From assembly GCA_023229645.1 (NCBI GenBank), contig JALNYU010000011.1, positions 1 through 64,000 of the forward strand: a stretch of 64,000 nucleotides of DNA, written 5' to 3'. The notes beneath the pieces are model-generated. The model saw only the letters and a program-made list of their open reading frames with translations, had not been told where the DNA came from and made no database searches. This DNA comes from Nevskia sp. Its GTDB lineage: Bacteria; Pseudomonadota; Gammaproteobacteria; Nevskiales; Nevskiaceae. Position 1 is the stretch's first letter, and every line of letters starts with the position of its first letter. Positions 26,500 through 36,165 of this stretch are shown here, in pieces. Made by a program: the position numbers and the translations under genes.

Positions 26500-26520
26500 G
26501 AATCAAATGGTAATAGATGG

Positions 26521-26554
26521 CAAAAAGCCTGCCGATGGCGCGATCGGCAGGCTT
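26521..26554 (-). terminator. Rho-independent terminator after the phasin gene
   Basis: A perfect 12-bp stem (AAGCCTGCCGAT / ATCGGCAGGCTT) with a 6-base loop lies 40 bases beyond the phasin stop. On the minus strand it is followed by TTTTT. It lies just upstream of the ArsR-fusion gene, insulating it from phasin transcription. Confidence 0.85.
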
Positions 26555-26593
26555 CTGAGCGTGCGGCTGAATGAAAGGTTTAACGCAGAGACG

Positions 26594-27247
26594 TTACTTT
26601 ACGTTGTCGACGATTTCGGCAACGATTTCTTTTGCCTGATCCACGCCTTCGGTAATCGCTTCAACCGCGGCGGTGGCAGCGCGGCGGGCACGGGTCGGTG
26701 CTTTTGCTTTTTTCGCAGGCGCAGCTTCTTTCACCGCTGCTTCAACGACCTTTACCGCTTTTTTTGTCGGGGTTTTAACGGCTTTTACCGCTGTTTTCGC
26801 AGTTTTTGCCACTTTATTGCCAGCGTCTTTCGCGCCAGCCTTGGTTTTTTCCAAAGCCTTCTTTGCCGGGGCGACGGCTTTTTTCAGCTTGGCTTCGGTG
26901 CGCGTCACGTTACCGTCGTGGTTCTGCATGAGCTTTGCCAATTCGGCGCGTGCTTCGGCGACGATATTTAACGACTCACGCGCGTTGGCGATCACCTGAT
27001 TGGCGGTGTCTTGCAGTAAATCGAGCTGCTTTTGCGCCATGCCCTTGATTCCGTCGCTGCGGCGCGCAGTTTTGATTGAAGCGAGCGCGGACTTGTAATA
27101 GTCGTTCAGCGCTTTGAGTTCTTTATCGGCAAGCTTTTGAACGCCGTCGTAAACGATTTTGTTGGCCTGGGTGACAACACCCAAGGCGTCCTTGCGTAAT
27201 CGCTCGATCTGGCTTTTCAGTTGATCAAAACGTGATTTAGAGGCCAT
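26594..27247 (-). CDS. Phasin-like protein with histone H1-like lysine/alanine tail
   Basis: ATG at 27245-27247 gives 217 residues; AGGAG lies upstream. Residues 1-110 are helical and amphipathic like phasins, which coat polyhydroxyalkanoate granules. Residues about 115-190 are Lys/Ala/Pro-rich with repeated AKK, KAVK and AKTA units like histone H1. The last 30 residues are an acidic helix (EAITEGVDQAKEIVAEIVDN). The order phasin domain then H1-like tail is that of Pseudomonas PhaF, which tethers granules to DNA. No PHA synthase lies in the window, so the role is inferred. It has its own terminator and probably its own promoter in 27248-27509. Confidence 0.7.
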   Translation of the reverse strand: MASKSRFDQLKSQIERLRKDALGVVTQANKIVYDGVQKLADKELKALNDYYKSALASIKTARRSDGIKGMAQKQLDLLQDTANQVIANARESLNIVAEARAELAKLMQNHDGNVTRTEAKLKKAVAPAKKALEKTKAGAKDAGNKVAKTAKTAVKAVKTPTKKAVKVVEAAVKEAAPAKKAKAPTRARRAATAAVEAITEGVDQAKEIVAEIVDNVK

Positions 27248-27509
27248 TTTTTTGCGTCTCCTGGGTGAACCAAAGTAGGCTGGGACGATTCTATGCGGGG
27301 TGTCGACACGCGTCAAAAGCCCGTTTTACAAGGAATTATTGCAACGGTACGCGTTTATTGCCGGCGCCGCCAACATTTGCTTCGTTGTGAGCAAGGCCCC
27401 AGCGCGTATATGATCTGCTTCCATACTCTACCGAATGTGCGATTCTGACGCCCTAAATTGCTGCAGACGCACAACGAAAATTTTTACTTAAACCGAGGAT
27501 GACCACCCC

Positions 27510-29660
<2,151 letters not shown>

Positions 29661-29690
29661 GCGCTGGCACGAATTTTCTGGAGAATTGAC

Positions 29691-30851
29691 ATGACTGACG
29701 TCGTTATCGTTGATGCAGTGCGGACCCCAATGGGCCGCTCCAAAGGCGGCGCGTTTCGTAACGTGCGCGCCGAAAATCTTTCGGCCGAATTGATCAAAGC
29801 ACTGATGCTGCGCAATGCCGCGCTGAATCCGAAAGAAATTGAAGACGTGATCTGGGGCTGCGTCCAGCAGACGCTGGAGCAGGGTTTTAACGTCGCGCGC
29901 CAGATCTCGCTGCTGGCTGGCCTGCCGATCGAAGTTTCCGGTCAGACGGTGAACCGTCTCTGTGGTTCGTCGATGACGGCGATTCACACCGCGGTTGGTG
30001 CGATCAAAGCCGGCGCGGGCGATGTTTATATTTGCGGTGGCGTTGAGCACATGGGCCACGTGCCGATGGACTACAACTTTGATGGTAATCCGGAGCTGAG
30101 CCTGAACACCGCAAAAGCTGCCGCGATGATGGGCTTGACCGCGGAAATGCTGGCGACGATGTTCCAGCTGCCGCGCCAGAAGCAGGACGAGTTCGCGCTC
30201 GCCTCGCATCAAAAAGCCTACGCTGCGTACAAGAACGGCGAATTCAAAAACGAAATCGTGCCGATCGTCGGTCACGATGCCGATGGCGCGCCGCAATGGG
30301 TGGATTTTGACGAAGTGGTGCGACCATCCGCCAATCTCGAAGACCTAGGCAAGCTGCGTCCGGCGTTTAATCCGAAAGGCTCGGTTACCGCTGGCAACAG
30401 CTCGGCAATTTCCGACGGCGCTTCGGCGGTGCTGGTGATGTCCGCCGATAAGGCCAAGGCGCTCGGCTTGAAGCCGCTGGCGAAGATCGTCTCGATGGCT
30501 TCCGCCGGTTGCGACCCGAGCACCATGGGCCGCGGCCCGGTGCCGGCGAGCAAGAAGGCGCTGCAGCGCGCCGGGCTCGATATCAAGGACATTGACTACT
30601 TCGAGCTGAACGAGGCGTTTGCCGCGCAGTCGTTGGCGGTGATGACGGAGCTGAAGATTCTCGACCGCATGGACCGGGTCAATATCAAAGGCGGCGCAAT
30701 CGCGCTCGGCCATCCGCTAGGCTGTTCCGGCGCGCGGATTACCGGCGCGCTGGCGCACATCCTGAATCAGAAAGATGGCCGGTATGGCTTGGCGACGATG
30801 TGCATCGGCATGGGCCAGGGTGTAGCCACCGTTATCGAGCGCCTGCACTAA
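29691..30851 (+). CDS. fadA: 3-ketoacyl-CoA thiolase FadA
   Basis: The beta subunit of the fatty-acid oxidation complex, cleaving 3-ketoacyl-CoA to acetyl-CoA. Of 386 residues, Cys91 in NRLCGSSMTA is the acyl-accepting cysteine, GHPLGCSGARI contains the conserved histidine, and CIGMGQGVAT near the C-terminus has the second catalytic cysteine. It has a GGAGAATTGAC leader before ATG and lies 30 bases after fadB. Confidence 0.97.
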   Translation: MTDVVIVDAVRTPMGRSKGGAFRNVRAENLSAELIKALMLRNAALNPKEIEDVIWGCVQQTLEQGFNVARQISLLAGLPIEVSGQTVNRLCGSSMTAIHTAVGAIKAGAGDVYICGGVEHMGHVPMDYNFDGNPELSLNTAKAAAMMGLTAEMLATMFQLPRQKQDEFALASHQKAYAAYKNGEFKNEIVPIVGHDADGAPQWVDFDEVVRPSANLEDLGKLRPAFNPKGSVTAGNSSAISDGASAVLVMSADKAKALGLKPLAKIVSMASAGCDPSTMGRGPVPASKKALQRAGLDIKDIDYFELNEAFAAQSLAVMTELKILDRMDRVNIKGGAIALGHPLGCSGARITGALAHILNQKDGRYGLATMCIGMGQGVATVIERLH

Positions 30852-30873
30852 TAACGCTGGCGTTGCTATAAAC

Positions 30874-30904
30874 AAAAGGGCCGGGTTAAACCGGCCCTTT
30901 TTGT
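30874..30904 (+). terminator. Rho-independent terminator of fadBA
   Basis: An 11-bp perfect stem (AAAAGGGCCGG / CCGGCCCTTTT) with a 6-base loop, followed by T residues, lies 22 bases past the fadA stop. The A-run on the 5' side means it could also stop the convergent tetR transcript. Confidence 0.92.
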
Positions 30905-30917
30905 ATTCGTCGGCGGC

Positions 30918-31631
30918 TCAGGTTTGAATCGCGTTGATCGCAGTAATTGTTTCATTGCGGCTGGTGATGTTGTCATTCGCGGCCATTTCGCCGTCGCCAC
31001 CTTTACGCTTGGCCAGCCGGTTTTGGATGCTGGCCATGCTCAGCGCTTGCAGCCCGCCGTGCAGCAGTTTGGTCGCAAACTGGGTGGCGGTGTCGGGATC
31101 GATATTCTGCCGCGTAATCATGACGCGGCCGACTTCAAAGGCAACGCCATAAAACGAAGCGGCGAGTAGCTCGATATCCAGGTCGGGGAAAATCCCGCGC
31201 GACATCGCATCTTGCAGATCGCTTTTAAGTGTGCGCATCGGTATGCGCAGCATCGTTTCTCGGAAAATACTGCGGACTGAGTGCTCATTACGCAGAATCA
31301 ACTCAAAGAAGCAGGGTTCAGCGGCGATCCGCGAGAACAACGCGTGATACGAGCCGTGGATGAAAGCCTCGATATTGGCGGAAGAATGTCGAAGGTTGTG
31401 AATGTGATCGGTGATTTCGCGAATGCCGGTTTCCAGAATTTCTCGAAACAGGGCTTCTTTATCGTTGAAATAGTTGTAAAACGTGCCTGGAGCAAGTTCG
31501 CTGGCGCGAATGATGTCGCGGACCGTGACAGCTTCGTACCCGAGATCGAGGAAACATTGTCGCGCGGCTTCGATTAAAGCGGCTCGGTTCGCCTGTTTAT
31601 TGTGTTCGCGCTTGTTGTTCTGCAAAGCCAT
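30918..31631 (-). CDS. TetR-family transcriptional regulator
   Basis: The 237-residue protein has a TetR helix-turn-helix at about 16-62 (AALIEAARQCFLDLGYEAVT...APGTFYNYFNDKEALFREIL), with the family's T-F-Y-N-Y-F recognition helix, and a helical ligand-binding domain. The last 40 residues are a polar tail. Placed convergent to fadBA and divergent from an enoyl-CoA hydratase gene, it may sense an acyl-CoA and control the latter; this is inference from position. Two repeats with the core CAAACTT lie just upstream of its start. Confidence 0.88.
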   Translation of the reverse strand: MALQNNKREHNKQANRAALIEAARQCFLDLGYEAVTVRDIIRASELAPGTFYNYFNDKEALFREILETGIREITDHIHNLRHSSANIEAFIHGSYHALFSRIAAEPCFFELILRNEHSVRSIFRETMLRIPMRTLKSDLQDAMSRGIFPDLDIELLAASFYGVAFEVGRVMITRQNIDPDTATQFATKLLHGGLQALSMASIQNRLAKRKGGDGEMAANDNITSRNETITAINAIQT

Positions 31632-31651
31632 CGAATCGTCTCACGGGTCGG

Positions 31652-31687
31652 TGCAAACTTGCTTGTGCCTGCAAACTTAGTTTGTAT
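31652..31687. promoter_or_regulatory. Tandem palindrome-like repeats, candidate TetR operator
   Basis: Two copies of TGCAAACTT start 18 bases apart (31652 and 31670). The second is a clean palindrome, CAAAC-TTA-GTTTG at 31672-31684; the first is imperfect (CAAACTTGCTTG). They begin about 20 bases upstream of the tetR start codon, where an autoregulatory operator is expected. The rest of the tetR/enoyl-CoA hydratase interval (31632-31961) has no gene that I can see. Confidence 0.5.
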
Positions 31688-31961
31688 TTTCAGCGTAACA
31701 CAGGCCGGCCGTTGATTGACCGTCTCAATAACTTTAATCGCGGCCGTTGCGCAATTGATGCGGCGAAAACATCGAAAAAAAAGCGTTACAAGTTACCCCA
31801 TTTGCGCACTGCTGGCATGTTAAGGGCGGACCTACAAAGACGCCTAAGCGGCGGCTTTTACGGTAAATAAGGCGTTTCCAACGGTCAGCTGCATTACTTG
31901 ATGACGCGCGCAGCGCTGCCATGCATGATCGACCGAATATTTCTTTTGTGGAGAAAAATAG

Positions 31962-32744
31962 ATGTCTGAGCCCAATGACGCCCATGTGATAACCGAGATC
32001 AAAGATCGCGTGTTGACGATTCGCCTGAATCGTCCTGATAAGAAGAACGCGTTATCCCAGGCCATGTACACCGCGATGACGGAGGCCCTGAAGCAGGCGG
32101 CGGCTGACGATGAAATTCGCGTCGTACTGTTCGCCGGGACGCGGGATGCGTTCACCGCAGGGAACGATCTGCAGGATTTTTTAAAGCAGCCGACTCGCTT
32201 CAACGACAGCGCAGTCGGGCGCTTTATCGATGCGCTTGGGCACTTTCCGAAAGCCGCAGTTGCGGCGATCAATGGCCCTGCCGTGGGTATCGGCGTGACG
32301 CTGTTATTGCATTGTGACCTCGTCTACGCCGGTGAAAATACCCGCCTGCAATTGCCATTCGTCAATATCGGTATTTGTGCTGAGTTTGCATCGAGCCTGC
32401 TGCTGCCGAAAATCATGGGTCATGCCCGCGCCGCGGAGCTGCTATTGCTCGGCGAGCCGTTCACGGCGGCGCAAGCGCGCGAATACGGCATCGTCAATGC
32501 CGTGTTGCCAGATGCCGAGGTTGATGCGCATGCGTTCGAGCGCGCGCGTCGGCTGGCTCAGCAGCCGCCCAACGCGCTGCGCGTGACGAAAATGTTGATG
32601 AAACGCTGGGATAGCGCGCAAGTCGATGAGGCAATCCAACTGGAGGCGTCGCATTTCCTGCCGATGTTACGACAGCCCGAGGCGATCGAAGCGATGACAG
32701 CATTCATGAGCAAGCGCAAGCCGGATTTCTCCGCTTTCAAGTAA
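31962..32744 (+). CDS. Enoyl-CoA hydratase/isomerase family protein
   Basis: A crotonase-fold protein of 260 residues. The oxyanion-hole segment AGNDLQDFL is near residues 66-74 and INGPAVGIGVTLLLHCDLVYA near 104-124; the position used by the first hydratase glutamate is not conserved (VGIGVTLL), so isomerase or another crotonase reaction is possible. SD-like GGAG lies 12 bases before ATG 31962. It stands divergent from the tetR gene, and a dioxygenase-like gene follows in the same reading frame after a single TAA. Confidence 0.85.
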   Translation: MSEPNDAHVITEIKDRVLTIRLNRPDKKNALSQAMYTAMTEALKQAAADDEIRVVLFAGTRDAFTAGNDLQDFLKQPTRFNDSAVGRFIDALGHFPKAAVAAINGPAVGIGVTLLLHCDLVYAGENTRLQLPFVNIGICAEFASSLLLPKIMGHARAAELLLLGEPFTAAQAREYGIVNAVLPDAEVDAHAFERARRLAQQPPNALRVTKMLMKRWDSAQVDEAIQLEASHFLPMLRQPEAIEAMTAFMSKRKPDFSAFK

Positions 32745-32831
32745 GCTGGCGCTCCGAAAGTCGCCGACCTGCCGAGAAGCGCCCTGATCAGCAACCCGTT
32801 TCGTTCGAGTATCCCTGATGCCGATGCGCAG

Positions 32832-33554
32832 TTGGTGGCTGCAATCGCGCAGCAGGGTTATGTGTTCGTCCAGGCGCCTGCGATGCAGACGGCGCTGGCA
32901 GCGGCCGGAGAATTGTCCGATTGGCCGGTATTCGTTGCGAGTTGGAACGACCTAGCGGTAGACACCTATATGGCGGATGGCGGCCGCTACCGTAGGCGCC
33001 GCCACGCCGTGTACACCGTTGACGCCAGTGGTGAAATTTCGCTGCAGGCGCACCAGCCGCATTATCAAAGCCTGCACTACAACCCGCTCAACGGCGGCAT
33101 CGAGCGGTGGTTCGAGCCCATCATTCCAGAGATCGCTAACGGCGCCAGTCTACGGACGGTGCTTGCGTTTTGCCGGCATTTATTTGGCAGCTTGTCGCCG
33201 GACGTTCGGCATTGGCATGTCGAAGTGCATCAATTTCGTATCGAGGCGCGTGTTGGTGAGCAAGGCTTGCCGACGCCAGAAGGTCAGCATCGGGACGGCG
33301 TCGATCACGTCTGCGTATTGCTGGTGCAGCGGGTCAACATCGCGCAAGGTACAACCACGGTCCACGCCTTAAATGGTGAAACGCTCGGCAGCTTTACGCT
33401 AACGCAGCCGTTGGATTCGGCGTTGGTCGATGACACCCGCGTATTACACGGCGTGACACCGGTAGAGCCGCTAGACCCAAGCCAGCTCGCGTATCGCGAC
33501 GTTTTGGTCGTCACTTTTCGCCGCAGAGATAGCGCGGCAACGAACGACAGTTAA
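32832..33554 (+). CDS. 2OG-Fe(II) dioxygenase family protein
   Basis: The product (240 residues from TTG 32832) looks like the 2OG-Fe dioxygenase family that includes amino-acid hydroxylases. The iron-binding H-x-D is in GQHRDGVDH (residues about 154-162) and the distal histidine in DTRVLHGVTP; the Arg for 2-oxoglutarate is likely in VVTFRR at the end. The N-terminus is uncertain: homology-like sequence (ISNPFRSSIPDADAQLVAAI) extends upstream in frame to the TAA of the preceding gene, with no ATG or GTG, only CTG at 32784. An unusual start or a downstream start must be used. The substrate is unknown. Confidence 0.75.
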   Translation: MVAAIAQQGYVFVQAPAMQTALAAAGELSDWPVFVASWNDLAVDTYMADGGRYRRRRHAVYTVDASGEISLQAHQPHYQSLHYNPLNGGIERWFEPIIPEIANGASLRTVLAFCRHLFGSLSPDVRHWHVEVHQFRIEARVGEQGLPTPEGQHRDGVDHVCVLLVQRVNIAQGTTTVHALNGETLGSFTLTQPLDSALVDDTRVLHGVTPVEPLDPSQLAYRDVLVVTFRRRDSAATNDS

Positions 33555-33555
33555 T

Positions 33556-33587
33556 AAAAAACCCGGATTGGCATTGCCCAATCCGGG
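33556..33587 (-). terminator. Rho-independent terminator of msrAB
   Basis: A 10-bp stem (CCCGGATTGG / CCAATCCGGG) with a 6-base loop is followed on the minus strand by a T-run (plus-strand AAAAAA at 33556-33561). It lies 22 bases past the msrB stop and also just after the convergent dioxygenase gene. Confidence 0.85.
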
Positions 33588-33609
33588 CGTATTTCCGGCA
33601 GCTTAGTGA

Positions 33610-34122
33610 TCAGGCTTTAATGCCTGGCTTTGCTGTTGGGTCAACGTGCTGTGGGGGCTCGGTTCCCTCGTTGAAGAACGATAGGCTTACCGAATTCAAG
33701 CAGTACCGCAGGCCGCTTGGGCGGGGGCCGTCGTTAAACACATGGCCCAGATGGCCATCGCAGCGCCGGCACCGGATTTCAGTGCGGACCATGCCGTAGC
33801 TGTGGTCCGAAATATTCCGGATATGGTCAGGATCGAATCCTTCAAAAAAGCTCGGCCAGCCAGTACCCGAATCAAATTTGGCGGTAGAGCGGAACAACGG
33901 TAAGCCGCAAAGGCGACAGGCATAAACACCCGTCTTTTTGTTATCGAGAAAGTGACCGCAAAACGCGCGTTCGGTGCCGTGCTCCAGCATCACGCGGCGC
34001 TCTTCAATGCTCAGCGGCGTCGCAAGCTCTTTGCGAAATTCTGGGCTTAACGGGGTAAGGTCGTAGCCCGTGCGCGACGTTGTCGCTTGGGTGCTGACTT
34101 CTACAGGTTTAAAAATACTCAT
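33610..34122 (-). CDS. msrB: Peptide-methionine (R)-S-oxide reductase
   Basis: The enzyme repairs oxidised methionine (R epimer). ATG 34120-34122 has GAGGAG seven bases upstream and gives 170 residues. Zinc-binding pairs are seen as CRLCG and CRRCDG; the catalytic cysteine is in RYCLNSVSL near residue 142. It follows msrA by 22 bases and ends at a terminator, so it forms a two-gene repair operon. The first 25 residues before the domain are variable and not a signal peptide. Confidence 0.95.
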   Translation of the reverse strand: MSIFKPVEVSTQATTSRTGYDLTPLSPEFRKELATPLSIEERRVMLEHGTERAFCGHFLDNKKTGVYACRLCGLPLFRSTAKFDSGTGWPSFFEGFDPDHIRNISDHSYGMVRTEIRCRRCDGHLGHVFNDGPRPSGLRYCLNSVSLSFFNEGTEPPQHVDPTAKPGIKA

Positions 34123-34144
34123 AATTGCTCCTCGTAACGCACGT

Positions 34145-34831
34145 TCAAGCATCTTTGTTCAGATGCTCGTTGTAATAATGTTCAAGCTTCTCAACTTTCG
34201 GCAGCGCGACACCCGCGATGTACGGCTGATAAGGATTCCGCGTCGCGTAGTTTTGGTGATAACCCTCCGCCTCATAAAACTGTTCCAGCGGTGCTAAGAC
34301 CGTAACGATGGGCTTGGTGAATACCCGCGCGGCATCGAGTTGTTTGATGTAGGCAGCCGTAACATCGCGCTCGGCGTTGCTGCCGTAGAAAACAGCCGAG
34401 CGATATTGCCGGCCTCGGTCGTTGCCCTGACGATCCAGCTGCGTCGGGTCGTGTGCGACTGAAAACAGCACTTTCAGCAGCTGGCCGTAGCTGATGAGCT
34501 TGGGGTCGTAAACGATCTTGATCACTTCAGCGTGGTTGGTACGCCCTGTGCCAACGGCGGTGTAGTTGGCGGTTTCGGCAGTGCCGCCCGCATAGCCCGA
34601 GATGACGTCATGGACGCCCGTCAGGCGCTCGAACACCGCTTCAACGCACCAAAAGCAACCCGCGGCGAAAACGGCTTCGGCTAAGTCTTCGCTAGGGCTC
34701 AAATCTTTCTGCGCATCAGGGAAATCCATGTTGCCAAATGTGCGGCTGGCATCGGGAAGATCGCAGCTCGTGTTCATCTTGGTCTCGCTCGCGTTGATGC
34801 GCAGCAATTTAGTCAGAAAGGGGATCATCAT
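34145..34831 (-). CDS. msrA: Peptide-methionine (S)-S-oxide reductase
   Basis: MsrA reduces the S epimer of methionine sulfoxide. The catalytic motif GCFWCVEAVF is about 75 residues from the N-terminus, and the domain continues to EGYHQNY and the C-terminal HYYNEHL. Two adjacent ATGs at 34826-34831 (MMIPFLTKLL) are the most likely start, giving about 228 residues; the frame extends 20 codons further to an ATG at 34891. The N-terminal 50 residues are longer than in the shortest MsrA proteins but similar extensions are common in proteobacteria. It is first in the msrA-msrB operon. Confidence 0.94.
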   Translation of the reverse strand: MMIPFLTKLLRINASETKMNTSCDLPDASRTFGNMDFPDAQKDLSPSEDLAEAVFAAGCFWCVEAVFERLTGVHDVISGYAGGTAETANYTAVGTGRTNHAEVIKIVYDPKLISYGQLLKVLFSVAHDPTQLDRQGNDRGRQYRSAVFYGSNAERDVTAAYIKQLDAARVFTKPIVTVLAPLEQFYEAEGYHQNYATRNPYQPYIAGVALPKVEKLEHYYNEHLNKDA

Positions 34832-34949
34832 TCGATTCTGAGCCGGTAGGTGTTTGAAATCTGTATCGACACGTACCGTTTTTATGCCCAATCATTCAAC
34901 AAAATTCTAGGAATAATGCTGATTTCCGCTATGTTTCAAGCGCTTTTGC

Positions 34950-35363
34950 CTAAGCGGCGTCGTGACCTGATTTACGCTGAATGAATTCGATTTTGTAACC
35001 GTCAGGATCTTCGACAAACGCAATCACCGTCGTGCCGTGTTTCATCGGTCCAGCGGGCCGCGTAACTTTGCCGCCGCGTTGGCTAACCTGTTCGCAGGCT
35101 TGATAGGCATCTTCGACTTGCACCGCGATATGGCCGTATGCGCTGCCGAGTTCGTATTGGGAGGTATCCCAATTGTGCGTCAGCTCAAGTTCGGCGCCAA
35201 TCTGATCACCGTCGACGCGGTCTTCAAAGCCGAGGAAGGCGAGGGTGAATCGCCCGTCCGGATACTCGCGACGCGAGATCAGCTTCATGCCGAGCACATC
35301 TTTGTAGAAGGTAATTGAGCGGTCGATGTCGCCGACCCGAAGCATCGTGTGCAGGATTTTCAT
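34950..35363 (-). CDS. gloA: Lactoylglutathione lyase (glyoxalase I)
   Basis: The 137-residue enzyme isomerises the methylglyoxal-glutathione adduct. It starts MKILHTMLRVGDIDRSITFY, with the first metal histidine (His5), ELELTHNWD holding a Glu ligand, GHIAVQVED the second His, and VEDPDGYKIEFIQR the final Glu. It is monocistronic and makes sense beside the glutathione synthesis genes elsewhere in the window. The following 248 bases (35364-35610) are AT-rich promoter-like DNA without a gene. Confidence 0.96.
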   Translation of the reverse strand: MKILHTMLRVGDIDRSITFYKDVLGMKLISRREYPDGRFTLAFLGFEDRVDGDQIGAELELTHNWDTSQYELGSAYGHIAVQVEDAYQACEQVSQRGGKVTRPAGPMKHGTTVIAFVEDPDGYKIEFIQRKSGHDAA

Positions 35364-35610
35364 GGGATGCGCCTAGTATTAAGGGGTGAGCGCCAAGCCG
35401 GTGCAACCGTCGGCAATGGCACGAATTATGTGTGATTAATACGCGTGCAGTGATAAAACTTACGTGTTTTACAATCAATACGTTACCAGCGTTGCATCGC
35501 GTGCATTGCCGTCCGTTCGACGGCGATTAAACAATGCACGAGGGCGACGATACGCGGTTTCGATGATCAAAATTTGTACAGCGTCGGCCAAACTCGTATA
35601 CATTTAAGCA

Positions 35611-36165
35611 ATGATGCACTCGATCCTCAAGCTCGATATAGGTGGTATGCCGGTCGGCTGGATACGTTGGCAGACGGCGGTCACTTTATATGCCCGTGAA
35701 TGCGTGCGCTGGGAAGCTGGCGCCGAACGGTTTGTTGTCCGCGGCGGTGTCAATGCCCGTACCGGGTTGCCATCTGAATTGCGGATAGGCTCCATTATCG
35801 CGGTCGCAGATCGCTCACGACGGCATGCGGCGGCAAATGCACCGCTGTTGACCAATCGCACCTTGTTTCAGCGTGATCGCAACCTCTGTTTGTATTGCGG
35901 CCGGCAGTTCCCGCCCGGCGATTTAACGCGTGACCACATTCTGCCGGCTTCACGTGGTGGTGAAAGCATTTGGGAGAATTGCGTTACCGCTTGTCGCAAC
36001 TGCAATCAGCGCAAAGATAATAAGACGCCGGAAGAGGCGGGCATGAAGTTGCTGGCAGTGCCTTATATCCCTAATCTTGCTCAATATCTGATTCTATCCA
36101 ACCGCCGCATTCTTGCTGATCAAATGGAATTTCTGCTCGCCTACGCTCGCAAGAAAGTCGCTTGA
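35611..36165 (+). CDS. HNH endonuclease family protein
   Basis: The 184-residue protein has an HNH nuclease domain at about residues 90-145. It contains two zinc-binding pairs (CLYCG and CRNCN) around the catalytic TRDHILPASRGG core and the ENCVTAC segment. The N-terminal 85 residues form a beta-rich region (GWIRWQTAVTLYARE) typical of the widespread chromosomal HNH proteins of proteobacteria. Its cellular role is unknown. It overlaps the TTG start of rmuC by four bases and is therefore probably co-translated with it. Confidence 0.88.
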   Translation: MMHSILKLDIGGMPVGWIRWQTAVTLYARECVRWEAGAERFVVRGGVNARTGLPSELRIGSIIAVADRSRRHAAANAPLLTNRTLFQRDRNLCLYCGRQFPPGDLTRDHILPASRGGESIWENCVTACRNCNQRKDNKTPEEAGMKLLAVPYIPNLAQYLILSNRRILADQMEFLLAYARKKVA

